A stretch of 35,052 nucleotides of DNA. It comes from an uncultured Treponema sp. GTDB taxonomy: Bacteria; Spirochaetota; Spirochaetia; Treponematales; Treponemataceae. Both the position numbers and the translations under genes were made by a program. The notes under the pieces were generated by a model that did no database searches, was not told the DNA's origin, and was given only the letters and a program-made list of their open reading frames with translations. Below are positions 14,930 through 23,238 of the stretch, one piece after another (the stretch's first letter is position 1; each line of letters begins with the position of its first letter). The stretch spans positions 1 through 35,052 of the forward strand of contig CAKUTI010000021.1 in assembly GCA_934691925.1 (NCBI GenBank), written 5' to 3'.

Positions 14930-15796
14930 TTAGTCGTCAAATGAGTCAGAGCCGCCGTCTGTATCGCCGTCATCAGTCTCATCGGTCTGAGAGTCGATTT
15001 CGTCAAGCTCCTCGCCGAAGTCATCGTCAAAGTCAGCCAAGCTTCCAGTTTCGTTAAGAGAAGAATAATTCTCAGCCTCGCCAGCCGCAACATCCTCGTG
15101 ATAAAGAATTCGAGAGCAGTAAGGGCAGAACAAGATATTTTCTCCCTCATGAACCTCGTTTGCGAACTGTCCAGGAAGAATCATATGGCAGCCTGTGCAG
15201 ACACCGTTTTTTACAGCAACAATACCTTCGCTGTTTCTCTGAATAATTCTCTGGAATTTATAGACAATTTCCTGATCCAATTCAGGAACAATCTCATCCT
15301 CTTCCGTTTTAAGCTCTTCCAAGCGTGACTTGTACGAGTCAATCTCTTTTTCAAGGCTTTCTTTAGCCTCATTGAGCTGAGCCTCGTGGTCGCTAATCAA
15401 AGCCTCGTCGTCTTTCAAAGCCTCGTCAAGTTTTTCCATCACATCTTCACTTGACTTAAGCTCTTTTCTAAGTTCGTCTTCCTTGTCTTTAGCCTCTTTA
15501 ATCAGCTTGTCCAAAGCCTCATATTCGCGGTGGTTCGTCACAGAATCCATATCTTTTTCCGAAGCCTCACGCTTAGCGACAACATCAGACAACTCGCTCT
15601 TGATTTCTTCAACTTTAGCCTTGCTCTCTTCATATGACTTGTTTTTTTCGATGTATTCTTCCTTGAGACGAGCTAAAAGACCATTCTGACTATCAAGTTC
15701 CTTTGGAGTCTTTTCAATTTTCTTTTCCAAATCGTATTTTTCTACCAATACAGTCTGAAGATTTTTAAGTTTTTCTATATCTTCCTTAATTGCCAT
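14930..15796 (-). CDS. Coiled-coil C4 zinc-ribbon protein
   Basis: From ATG at 15796 (TTGAGG ribosome site) this is a 288-residue protein. Residues 5-165 are a long Glu/Lys-rich antiparallel coiled coil. Residues 195-232 are a C4 zinc ribbon with C200, C203, C224 and C227 (CTGCHMIL and CPYCSRIL). The last 45 residues are an extremely acidic tail dominated by Asp and Glu. This is the widespread family of C4-type zinc-ribbon proteins with a helical hairpin; related proteins have been linked to translation or flagellar regulation, but no role can be assigned here. The upstream frame to 15850 has no ribosome site. It lies downstream of rpoD with its own promoter. Confidence 0.82.
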   Translation of the reverse strand: MAIKEDIEKLKNLQTVLVEKYDLEKKIEKTPKELDSQNGLLARLKEEYIEKNKSYEESKAKVEEIKSELSDVVAKREASEKDMDSVTNHREYEALDKLIKEAKDKEDELRKELKSSEDVMEKLDEALKDDEALISDHEAQLNEAKESLEKEIDSYKSRLEELKTEEDEIVPELDQEIVYKFQRIIQRNSEGIVAVKNGVCTGCHMILPGQFANEVHEGENILFCPYCSRILYHEDVAAGEAENYSSLNETGSLADFDDDFGEELDEIDSQTDETDDGDTDGGSDSFDD

Positions 15797-15824
15797 GTTA
15801 AAAACCTCAAGAATCAAATTAAAT

Positions 15825-15858
15825 GGACATTTCCAAAAACGAAGTCTCAAAAATGTCC
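15825..15858. repeat. GGACATTT/AAATGTCC inverted repeat in the leader
   Basis: GGACATTT (15825-15832) is the exact reverse complement of AAATGTCC (15851-15858). A third ATGTCC lies within the -35 region (15885-15890). It could be an RNA hairpin or an operator for the promoter just upstream. Confidence 0.45.
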
Positions 15859-15862
15859 GTAA

Positions 15863-15891
15863 AGTATATTAAATTTTATGACTTATGTCCA
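15863..15891 (-). promoter_or_regulatory. Promoter of the zinc-ribbon gene
   Basis: On the minus strand TGGACA (15886-15891) is followed after exactly 17 bp by TATACT (15863-15868). The start site would be near 15856, giving a leader of about 60 nt. Confidence 0.55.
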
Positions 15892-15925
15892 TAAACAAAG
15901 AGAACCGCAATTCAACGTTCTGAAT

Positions 15926-17713
15926 CTACATCTCGATATAATCGCGGAGACCGCTTGCGCGGCGCGGATGGCGAAGCCGTCTCAAAGCCTTTGCCTCAAT
16001 CTGGCGGATACGCTCGCGCGTTACATTAAAGTAAAGTCCGACTTCCTCCAAAGTAAGCGAGTAGCCGTCATCAAGCCCGAAGCGCATTTTTAGGACTTCC
16101 TGCTCGCGTGAAGGCAATGTCCCCAAAACCTCGCGAAGCTGCTCCTGAAGAAGTGTATACGCGGTCTGGTTCGCAGGATTTTCAACATCCTTGTCTTCAA
16201 TAAAGTCTCCAAGCTGGCTGTCTTCCTCTTCGCCGATCGGCGTTTCAAGAGAAATCGGGTCGCGGGCAACGCTTTTAACCTGCTTTACACGTGTAACCGG
16301 CCAGCCAAGCTGCTGCGCGATTTCCTCGTCTGTAGGCTCGCGTCCGAGCTTCTGCATAAGCTGCCTTCCCTCGCGGACAACCTTGTTAATCTGTTCTATC
16401 ATATGGACAGGAACACGGATTGTGCGCGCCTGATCTGAAATAGAGCGCGTAATCGCCTGGCGAATCCACCAAGTCGCGTATGTCGAGAATTTATATCCTT
16501 TGCGGTACTCAAATTTCTCGACAGCCTTTATCAAGCCGATATTTCCTTCCTGAACCAAGTCAAAGAACTGGAGACCTCGGTTCGTGTATTTTTTCGCGAT
16601 TGAGACAACAAGACGCAAGTTCGCGTTGATAAGCTTGTTTTTCGCTTTTTCAAGCATTTCGCGTCCTCGGTTGATTTCAGCTGACATTTCAAGAATCTCG
16701 TCGATGCTGTTCTCAAAATCGTATTCCATTCTGCGGAGCTTTCTGTCGATTTTCTGAATCTGAGTGTAGACATCGCGAATTTCATCGCTTTTCATGCTAA
16801 GCTCATTTTCAAGTTTTACCGCCTCTGAGTGAATCGCAAGGCGGCGGCCAAGACGGCGAAGCTCTGTGGAGTTCGAAATGCGAAGCTCCTTCATCTTCTT
16901 TTCCTGCTTGTGCCGGTACTCGTCGATTTTCTGCGTCGCGTCAACAAATTTTCCGCTGAATTTTTCGATTTCCTCAGACTGAATGTCGATTTTCTGAAGT
17001 TCAGGCATGATTTTATCGCGAAGCTCAAGAAGCTGCTTGTCCTGAAAAATTTCCGCAAACTGACCTGACTCAAAAAGCTGCTTTTTCAGGTTCATGTAAG
17101 TTTTCATATTGTCTTTAACAGCCCGCAAATTCTCGCCGTAGCAGCTCTTCAAGCGGCGTTTTTCAGTCTGAGCCTCGTTGATTTCCTTTCGAGCTTTTCC
17201 CTGAGGGTCGATTTTAGCAAACGCCTTCTGGCAAATCGCAAAGAATTCAGGAATCATCATCCCGGACTTTTTGATTACATCTTTGATGATATTCTCGCCG
17301 TCTTCCATCTGCTTTGAGTAGATGACTTCCTGCTCGGCGGTCAAAAGTTTTTCTTTTCCGATTTCGCGGAGATAAAGGCGGATTGGATCGTCAACGCTCG
17401 AATTCTTATCTCCGTTTACAAGGCGTGTCTTGTCAGAATCGTCATCTTCCTTCTGGTCTTCATCAAAAGACTCGTCATCCTCATCGTCAAGAAGCTCGTC
17501 CTCCTCATCGTCCTTGTCTTCATCTTCAAGACCCGCGCCCTCTTCCATTACAGGAATATTGTGCTGGGCAAAAAGCTGGAGAACCTCGTCCATTTTCGGA
17601 GAATTCACAAAATCCTGACCAAGCTGCTCGTTGATTTCATCCCAGGAGATAACCTGCTTTTCTTTTGCGTACTCTAAAAGTTTTTCAACTTTAGGATCTA
17701 ATTCCTGATCCAT
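15926..17713 (-). CDS. rpoD: RpoD, primary sigma factor
   Basis: RpoD directs RNA polymerase to housekeeping promoters. The 595-residue protein has a region 1.1-like N-terminus (1-55), a very acidic linker (about 60-95), region 1.2 ([21 protein letters not shown], about 107-127), a large non-conserved region, and then regions 2 to 4. Region 2 shows [20 protein letters not shown] and the -10 recognition helix [20 protein letters not shown]. Region 4 has the -35 helix-turn-helix [20 protein letters not shown]. Length and order are normal. It lies 40 bp downstream of dnaG, the conserved macromolecular-synthesis arrangement, without rpsU. An AGGA site precedes the ATG. Confidence 0.97.
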   Translation of the reverse strand: MDQELDPKVEKLLEYAKEKQVISWDEINEQLGQDFVNSPKMDEVLQLFAQHNIPVMEEGAGLEDEDKDDEEDELLDDEDDESFDEDQKEDDDSDKTRLVNGDKNSSVDDPIRLYLREIGKEKLLTAEQEVIYSKQMEDGENIIKDVIKKSGMMIPEFFAICQKAFAKIDPQGKARKEINEAQTEKRRLKSCYGENLRAVKDNMKTYMNLKKQLFESGQFAEIFQDKQLLELRDKIMPELQKIDIQSEEIEKFSGKFVDATQKIDEYRHKQEKKMKELRISNSTELRRLGRRLAIHSEAVKLENELSMKSDEIRDVYTQIQKIDRKLRRMEYDFENSIDEILEMSAEINRGREMLEKAKNKLINANLRLVVSIAKKYTNRGLQFFDLVQEGNIGLIKAVEKFEYRKGYKFSTYATWWIRQAITRSISDQARTIRVPVHMIEQINKVVREGRQLMQKLGREPTDEEIAQQLGWPVTRVKQVKSVARDPISLETPIGEEEDSQLGDFIEDKDVENPANQTAYTLLQEQLREVLGTLPSREQEVLKMRFGLDDGYSLTLEEVGLYFNVTRERIRQIEAKALRRLRHPRRASGLRDYIEM

Positions 17714-17752
17714 TTTCTCGTCCTTTTTAAATTATTCAGAAACTGCAAAGCC

Positions 17753-19564
17753 TCAAAAGCTTTGTTTCAGCAAATTGTCGATATTCATTTTTTCAGAAAG
17801 AAGACGCGTCAAAAGCTCCTGATCCTCGACGGATACAGGATTTGCCGGCAACTTTTTCATCTGGAGAATAAGCGAGTCGCGTTTTTTCTCCAAGTTTCTT
17901 CTTTTTATAAGCGCAACACCGTCCGCGACAGACTGCCTGTTGTTCTTCGAGAATTCACCAGACGCAACAGTAGAAGCGACAAGATTCTGGATATTCTCGT
18001 CATCGCAGCGGCTCAGCACCTCATTAAAAGAAAGACTGCCGTTTTTGCCACATTTCTTTAAGAGATTGAACAAATATTTCGCGCTAGGATTTTCAAAATC
18101 TTCCTCAGACAACTGGCTGTCCATCAGCTCAAACTGATTTGTATCGGATATAACGGCAAGAACTGCCCGAAGCTCTGAGTCAATTTTTACAGAAGTTTTC
18201 GGAGATGCCGAATTTTGCACCGCACTCTGAACAAAGACACGCCTTTCAGCCTGACTGCGATTCGCATAATCCTTTCTGACCGCTTCAGGAGAAATATTAA
18301 ATCTCTGGCTGAGCAAATCAAGGCTCGATTCTTTCTGAATGTCATTCTGAAGCGCATCTATGTAAGGGAAAAATTCCAAAGCTGCCTTTGTCTTTCCTTC
18401 GGGTGTATCAACCTGATATTTCTGCGAAAGAGATGACAACAGATAATCACTATCTAATATAGCTGATTCAACATCATCAGTCAAGGACTTCTTACCCAAG
18501 CTGACCATAATTTCCGCCGGGTCTTTTCCGCCGCGAAGCCTTATGACCTTTGTCGTGACGCCCTGCCGCCTGCACATCAGAATCGCGCGGACTGTAGCCG
18601 CCTGCCCCGCCCCGTCGCTGTCAAATGAAAGAAGTATCTCCTTTTTTGCAAATCCTTTTAAGATATTTATTTGCTCGTCCGTCAAAGCTGTTCCGCAAGT
18701 CGCGACCGCATTTGAAATTCCGCACTGATGATAGGCGATGCAGTCCATGTAGCCCTCGCAGATTATCGCGGATTTTTTCTCGCTTATCGCGCTTTTCGCA
18801 AAATTGAACGCGAACAAAGTCCCCCTTTTCTGGTACTGAATCAAGTCGCCGCCGGAATTCAAGTATTTCGGAGAAGTTTCGGGATTGCCGCGCAAGAAAC
18901 GGCCGCCAAACGCAACGACCTGCCCGCGCCTGTCAAAAATCGGAAACATAAGCCTGTCAGAAAAAAAAGCGAAGTCAGGATATTTCTTGCTGAAAAGCCC
19001 CGAACTGTTCAAGAAGTCATCGCTGAAATTTTTAGACTTTAAAAAACGTCTGAGCCATTTTCTGTCGGCTGGAGCGTAGCCAATCTTGAATTTCTCGAGC
19101 GTCTCAGGCGTAAGGCCTCGCTTTGTGATGTAGTCGAGCGCGAATTTTCCGGCAGAAGTGTTCAAAAGCCCATAGTGGAACATATCCGCGACACGGCTGT
19201 AAAGCTCAATATACTGAGTCTTCTTGCTTTCGTTCTGATTCTGCTGAGGATTGTATCCGCCGTTCTCGTACTTTATTTCAATTCCGGCGCGGCGGGCAAG
19301 AAATTCGACGGCTTCAGGATACTTGAATTTCTCCATCTCCATCACAAATTTTATCGCGTCTCCGCCGGCATGGCAGCCGAAGCAATAATACATACGGCGG
19401 TCAGGAGTAACGCAGAACGAAGGCGTTTTCTCGCTGTGAAAAGGGCAGCAGCCCCACCACTGGTTTCCACGCTGCTCTAGGGAAACGTAGTCGCCTACAA
19501 CAGAGACAATATCAACTGAAGAAATAATCTGGTCTTTTGTTTCCTGGGAAATTATTCCGGACAT
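17753..19564 (-). CDS. dnaG: DnaG, DNA primase
   Basis: DnaG makes RNA primers for DNA replication. The 603-residue protein begins with a CHC2 zinc finger: C40, H43, C61 and C64 in CPFH and CFGC. The RNA polymerase/TOPRIM core follows (about 125-365), with IICEGYMDCIAYHQ and the acidic LLSFDSDGAGQ motif. The C-terminal region (about 440-603) should be the helicase-binding domain. Its ATG overlaps the mltG stop by one base (TGATG), so translation is coupled, and rpoD follows. Confidence 0.96.
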   Translation of the reverse strand: MSGIISQETKDQIISSVDIVSVVGDYVSLEQRGNQWWGCCPFHSEKTPSFCVTPDRRMYYCFGCHAGGDAIKFVMEMEKFKYPEAVEFLARRAGIEIKYENGGYNPQQNQNESKKTQYIELYSRVADMFHYGLLNTSAGKFALDYITKRGLTPETLEKFKIGYAPADRKWLRRFLKSKNFSDDFLNSSGLFSKKYPDFAFFSDRLMFPIFDRRGQVVAFGGRFLRGNPETSPKYLNSGGDLIQYQKRGTLFAFNFAKSAISEKKSAIICEGYMDCIAYHQCGISNAVATCGTALTDEQINILKGFAKKEILLSFDSDGAGQAATVRAILMCRRQGVTTKVIRLRGGKDPAEIMVSLGKKSLTDDVESAILDSDYLLSSLSQKYQVDTPEGKTKAALEFFPYIDALQNDIQKESSLDLLSQRFNISPEAVRKDYANRSQAERRVFVQSAVQNSASPKTSVKIDSELRAVLAVISDTNQFELMDSQLSEEDFENPSAKYLFNLLKKCGKNGSLSFNEVLSRCDDENIQNLVASTVASGEFSKNNRQSVADGVALIKRRNLEKKRDSLILQMKKLPANPVSVEDQELLTRLLSEKMNIDNLLKQSF

Positions 19565-20637
19565 CAGTTTCCACCAGCCGCTTTCTTTGTTCTGTAGGAA
19601 ATTATCGCGCGCTCATGCTCGGACTGTGTTCTCGTGAAATTGTGGGTTCCTGAGCCGTCGCCTTTCAGCACAAAGAATCTGTAGTCGGTTTTTGCAGGCT
19701 CAGCCGCGGCTTTCAACGCAACCATCCCAGGATTTGAGATTGGCCCCGGAGTAAGACCTGCCCATTTGTAAGTGTTATAAGGGCTGTTTATTTTCAAATC
19801 GTCGTAAGTAATCACGTCAGGATGAGGCCTTCCCTGAATCTCCGTGATTATGTATTCGATTGTCGCGCATGAGTAAAGCCCTGCTCCATCGTTGATTCTG
19901 TTCAAGAACGCGCTCGCAATCAAAGGTGCTTCCGAAGCGACTCTGTACTCGCGCTCCACAATCGACGCGAGAATCAAAGTCTTGTAGAACTCGTCAGGAG
20001 ACTTTCCATTGAATTCAGGAATCTGCTTTATATGCGAAAAAAAATTGTCCGCCATCATAAAAAGAGCCGCTTTCGCAGACATCCCCGGAGTAAAATTGTA
20101 AGTGTCAGGAAAAAGAAACCCCTGAAAATCTGCCGCGTGGATATTGTATTTTTCAAGATTCGCTGAATCGCGCGCTTCTTTTATAAAGTCATCTGCGCTG
20201 CAGACAGATTTTTCTTCAAGAAGTCGGGCGATTTTCTTCAATGTAAGACCTTCAGGAATTACGGTCCTTATATATTCCTGCTTGCCTGAGTCAAAAAGAG
20301 AAAGAATTTCCCGCACATTCATCGATGAGGAGAGCGAATAAACGCCGGATTTTAGAACAGGCGGCTTTTCCATAAAAATCAGGAACGGAAAACGCGCCGC
20401 AAAATAAAACGCGCCCTCGCTCTTTATAAGATTTTTTTCCGCAAGAGACGACGCGACAGCCTTTATTCCAGAGCCGGAAGGAATCTCAAAACGCTCCGTC
20501 CTGCCATTTTTTTTTGAATCAACCGCGCCAAGCTGGATTTGAAAAAGCAGGAAAAGCGCAATCACAACCGAAAGAAGCCCCGCAACAAGGCAGAGCAGAA
20601 AAGCAAGAAAATTTCCCTTATTCTTATTTTTTTTCAT
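19564..20637 (-). CDS. mltG: MltG, endolytic murein transglycosylase
   Basis: MltG cuts nascent glycan strands at the inner membrane and so limits their length. The 357-residue protein has an N-terminal membrane anchor (about 10-34), a LysM-like subdomain (50-125), and the catalytic YceG domain. The GFLFPDTY motif lies at 173-180, and Glu228 in ASIVEREY is the catalytic residue by homology. The NSPYNTYKWAGLTPGPISNP segment is diagnostic. The ATG overlaps the stop of the 66-aa gene (ATGA), and the stop overlaps dnaG. Placement beside dnaG/rpoD couples wall and replication genes in one transcript. Confidence 0.95.
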   Translation of the reverse strand: MKKNKNKGNFLAFLLCLVAGLLSVVIALFLLFQIQLGAVDSKKNGRTERFEIPSGSGIKAVASSLAEKNLIKSEGAFYFAARFPFLIFMEKPPVLKSGVYSLSSSMNVREILSLFDSGKQEYIRTVIPEGLTLKKIARLLEEKSVCSADDFIKEARDSANLEKYNIHAADFQGFLFPDTYNFTPGMSAKAALFMMADNFFSHIKQIPEFNGKSPDEFYKTLILASIVEREYRVASEAPLIASAFLNRINDGAGLYSCATIEYIITEIQGRPHPDVITYDDLKINSPYNTYKWAGLTPGPISNPGMVALKAAAEPAKTDYRFFVLKGDGSGTHNFTRTQSEHERAIISYRTKKAAGGN

Positions 20638-20834
20638 GAGTAAAAAGCCTCGGCCTCGCCAATCGACATTGAGCTGTAAACAACTTTCTCGATTTTCATT
20701 GAAAAATCAAGCAGTCCGTCAGGAATCTGGTCCTGATGATTTCTGAAAAATCTCGCGAGAATCTTAATTTCACGCTCGGTAAAATGATAGTCAAGCGAGA
20801 TTGAGTTTTTGGATTCATCTTTGTTTTCTGTCAT
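20634..20834 (-). CDS. Small acidic protein of unknown function (66 aa)
   Basis: The frame codes for 66 residues, with an acidic N-terminus followed by two predicted amphipathic helices (FTEREIKILARFFRNHQDQ, and a second ending in MSIGEAEAFYS). There is no membrane segment, signal peptide or metal motif. I do not recognise a family. It overlaps the MBL gene by 4 bases upstream and mltG by 4 bases downstream (both ATGA), which strongly supports real translation: three consecutive genes are coupled by start/stop overlaps. A small regulator or adaptor for either neighbour is possible, but the sequence does not show it. Confidence 0.75.
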   Translation of the reverse strand: MTENKDESKNSISLDYHFTEREIKILARFFRNHQDQIPDGLLDFSMKIEKVVYSSMSIGEAEAFYS

Positions 20835-21769
20835 AATTTTATTTTCTGCCTTTCATACGCAAGATAAACTTCAATATTTCCGTCTAAAATATAATCAGAA
20901 TACCAGCGGGCGGCAGTAAGAATTTTATTAAGTTTTTTGTCGTCATAAGTCGGCTCGTGATGAAAAAGATAAAGTTTTTTCACATTCCAGAACGCTGCGA
21001 AGTCAAGCGCGTAGCAAAAAGCCGAATGTCCCCACTTCTCCTTTCTGACAGCCTCCTCCGCCGTGTACTGCGCGTCAAAGACAAGCGCGTCCGCGTTCTC
21101 AAAAACCGCCCGACGCTCCGAAGTCTTCTCAAAATCGCCAGCGCAAAGCTCCACGTCCGTCGCGTAGACAAATTTCTTTCCGTTTTCACAGACGCTGTAG
21201 CTGCAAGAGCCGCCCGGATGAGACATTTTTATGGAATTAACGAGCAAGCCGCCAATCGCAATTTCTTTTCCGTCTTCGATTTTGTGAAAACTGAAATTTT
21301 TTGAGAGAGAATCAAAAGAGACTGGATAATAAGGCTTTTCCATCTGATTAGCCAAAGTTTCGCGCATATTTTCAAACGGAGAATAAACGTCAAAAACCGC
21401 ATTTTGATTATATGCCGGGTCGAAAAAAGGCAAGCCCTGAATGTGGTCCCAATGGAAATGTGAAAAAAATAGACTGTAATGAGGATTCTCAGCTTTAGTT
21501 TCAGTTTTTCCGAAAAGCCGGATTCCGCTTCCAGCGTCAAAAATGACTTTCTCGCCGTTTTCAGAAATCAGCGAGACACAAGGCGTGTTTCCGCCTTCCG
21601 TTCCGTAAAGCCACTCAGGAAGATTTTTCAGGAATTTTTCTTTGCTTTCGTTTGATTCAAGGTCTTTTGGAGATAAACGCCGGACAACTTCATCGATTTT
21701 CTCTTTTACCTGCTCCGGCTGAAGGGGCGAAGGCAAAGACCCTCTCACGCCCCAAAACTGAATTTCCAA
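20831..21769 (-). CDS. MBL-fold metal-dependent hydrolase
   Basis: This 312-residue protein is a metallo-beta-lactamase-fold hydrolase. HFHWDH at residues 104-109 is the metal-binding motif, with IFDAGSG at 77-83 before it. Later ligands are plausible at His in KMSHPGGSCSY and Asp in LVFDAQYT, with HHEPTYDD near the end. The pattern resembles PhnP/RNase Z-like single-domain hydrolases acting on phosphodiesters, but the substrate cannot be named. Translation starts at TTG (21769), 6 bases after a perfect GGAGG; no upstream ATG fits. It leads the coupled run MBL, 66-aa protein, mltG, dnaG, rpoD. Confidence 0.88.
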   Translation of the reverse strand: MEIQFWGVRGSLPSPLQPEQVKEKIDEVVRRLSPKDLESNESKEKFLKNLPEWLYGTEGGNTPCVSLISENGEKVIFDAGSGIRLFGKTETKAENPHYSLFFSHFHWDHIQGLPFFDPAYNQNAVFDVYSPFENMRETLANQMEKPYYPVSFDSLSKNFSFHKIEDGKEIAIGGLLVNSIKMSHPGGSCSYSVCENGKKFVYATDVELCAGDFEKTSERRAVFENADALVFDAQYTAEEAVRKEKWGHSAFCYALDFAAFWNVKKLYLFHHEPTYDDKKLNKILTAARWYSDYILDGNIEVYLAYERQKIKL

Positions 21770-21841
21770 AAGAATCCTCCAGACGTTGTTCGCAAGCTGT
21801 GCTAGCTCTGCTAGTTTTCTAGTTTTGCCAGCTTTCCGCCT

Positions 21842-22303
21842 TTAGCTTTTCAAAGTTTCTATCTGATACCTGTGAAGAGGCTCGTTCTCGTCGTAAAGCT
21901 TTTTCTGAGCCTCAATCTCTTCTTTTGACCAGACGCGCCCGACATTTATCCCCGGGCAGTCTTTCGCGCTGTCGTCCCAAGCCTTCTTGCTTTCGAGCAT
22001 CCACGACCAGAACGGAAACGTGGAGCACTGCAACGGCCTTGCTCCGTACGCGCTGCATCCGCCAGCGTTCTTGTCCCAGAGCGTGCAGTCGTAGTTGGAA
22101 CGCTCCTTCAGGCAAAGAACCTCAGTGTTGTCGTAATACTGAACCCAGCGGCAGTAAGTATCGATAAATTCTTTTCTTGAAAGATTAAACCACCGGCACA
22201 ACTTTGTCAAATCAGCAAAAGAAAGATAGACGAAGCCCGGACTAAGCCGGCAGCAACCAGAGCAGCGGTTGCACTCAAATTTCAAGCCTTTGTCATAAAA
22301 CAT
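21842..22303 (-). CDS. YkgJ-family cysteine-cluster protein
   Basis: The 153-residue protein has C11, C14, C17 and C18 in a CNRCSGCC cluster at the N-terminus. Further Cys lie in TYCRW, VLCLKE, DCTLW, GGCSAYGARPLQC and near DCPG. This is the YkgJ (UPF0153) zinc- or iron-chelating fold. Members often sit near methylation or flagellar genes, and no reaction is established. The ATG has an AAGGTG site upstream. It is separated by 72 bp from the MBL gene downstream and by 38 bp from aroH upstream, so all three may share a transcript. Confidence 0.85.
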   Translation of the reverse strand: MFYDKGLKFECNRCSGCCRLSPGFVYLSFADLTKLCRWFNLSRKEFIDTYCRWVQYYDNTEVLCLKERSNYDCTLWDKNAGGCSAYGARPLQCSTFPFWSWMLESKKAWDDSAKDCPGINVGRVWSKEEIEAQKKLYDENEPLHRYQIETLKS

Positions 22304-22341
22304 AAGAACACCTTAAAAAATAGAATTTCGGAAATAAAATT

Positions 22342-22767
22342 TCAGGAAGCAAAGTCAGGCCGGAGCTTCTCGCCGCCGTTTATGTAGACGTGCTTTATTT
22401 TCTTGGCGTTTCCGCTTCCAGTTTTTCCGTCTTTATCACTTTCATCTTTGTCTTCATCAAAATCAAAATAAGCCGTAAAAAGAACGCGCACCATTTTCTC
22501 TGGCGAATTCTTTATGTTCGGCTCCTGGCTGCAAAAAAGCGGCACTGACGAAAAATCGAACTCGCTCTGCCCTTTTCTAAGCGCGGCGGCAGGATTCATC
22601 TCGTCAAGGTCGCCTGTCTGAGTGAACTGGATTGAAACAATATCTTCCGCCCGCAAATTATTCTTCTTTACAATCTCGAGGCACATCTCGCATACATTCT
22701 TTGAAATCGACTCTTTTGTATTTTCCGCGCCTGTGGCTCCGCGAACGCCGTACAATCTTTTTGACAT
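22342..22767 (-). CDS. aroH: Chorismate mutase, AroH type
   Basis: AroH-type enzymes convert chorismate to prephenate for phenylalanine and tyrosine synthesis. From ATG at 22767 (GGAG 6 bases upstream) the protein is 141 residues. Recognisable family elements are YGVRGATG near the N-terminus (Arg9, equivalent to B. subtilis Arg7), the QTGDLDEMNPAAALR segment, the MVRVLF strand whose Arg corresponds to Arg90, and HVYINGGEKLRPD, which carries the Tyr108 and Arg116 equivalents. A charged, Asp/Lys-rich insertion of about 15 residues separates the last two. No other shikimate genes are nearby. It is divergent from a membrane-protein gene. Confidence 0.9.
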   Translation of the reverse strand: MSKRLYGVRGATGAENTKESISKNVCEMCLEIVKKNNLRAEDIVSIQFTQTGDLDEMNPAAALRKGQSEFDFSSVPLFCSQEPNIKNSPEKMVRVLFTAYFDFDEDKDESDKDGKTGSGNAKKIKHVYINGGEKLRPDFAS

Positions 22768-22827
22768 TTTTTGCTCCAAAACTATAATTACAAGAGAATA
22801 TATCAAACAACGCTTGTTTTCAAGAAA

Positions 22828-23211
22828 ATGGAAAAAACTGACAACAAACCGCCTTTGCCGGACGAAAAGAAATCAAAGCATCTTCCTCTGCTTCTAAGGC
22901 TCACCCGACGAGTCTGCGTCTTTCTTTTTCTTCTTCTCGCCGGACTTGTGATTTTCTACATTTCAGGAAGCTACCAGAATTTTCTTGACTCGAACATCTC
23001 TCTGATTCTAAAGGCGGTCGCCTGCACGTCAATCGCGCTTTTTTTCTTTTCCGCGGTCTCCGTTTTAGAAGCCTTTTTTTTCGCGCTAAAAGACAGGCGG
23101 ATTCTGATTCTCTTCAACCTGTTTTTCTTTGTCTTCACGCTCCTTTCAAGCGTTCTCGCGGGAATTTTTTCGCTTGTTGTGAACAAACTTTCAGAAGGAA
23201 TTGTTTTTTGA
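22828..23211 (+). CDS. Small membrane protein of unknown function
   Basis: From ATG at 22828 the protein is 127 residues: a charged N-terminus (MEKTDNKPPLPDEKKS), then three hydrophobic segments (about 30-52, 65-90 and 98-120) rich in Phe and Leu. No family is recognised and there are no catalytic motifs. The frame extends back to 22771, but that part overlaps the aroH start region. The ribosome site is weak. It lies 27 bp before cca on the same strand and may be co-transcribed with it. Confidence 0.6.
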   Translation: MEKTDNKPPLPDEKKSKHLPLLLRLTRRVCVFLFLLLAGLVIFYISGSYQNFLDSNISLILKAVACTSIALFFFSAVSVLEAFFFALKDRRILILFNLFFFVFTLLSSVLAGIFSLVVNKLSEGIVF

Positions 23212-23238
23212 TATGATATTTTTGATTCTTAGGAAAAT

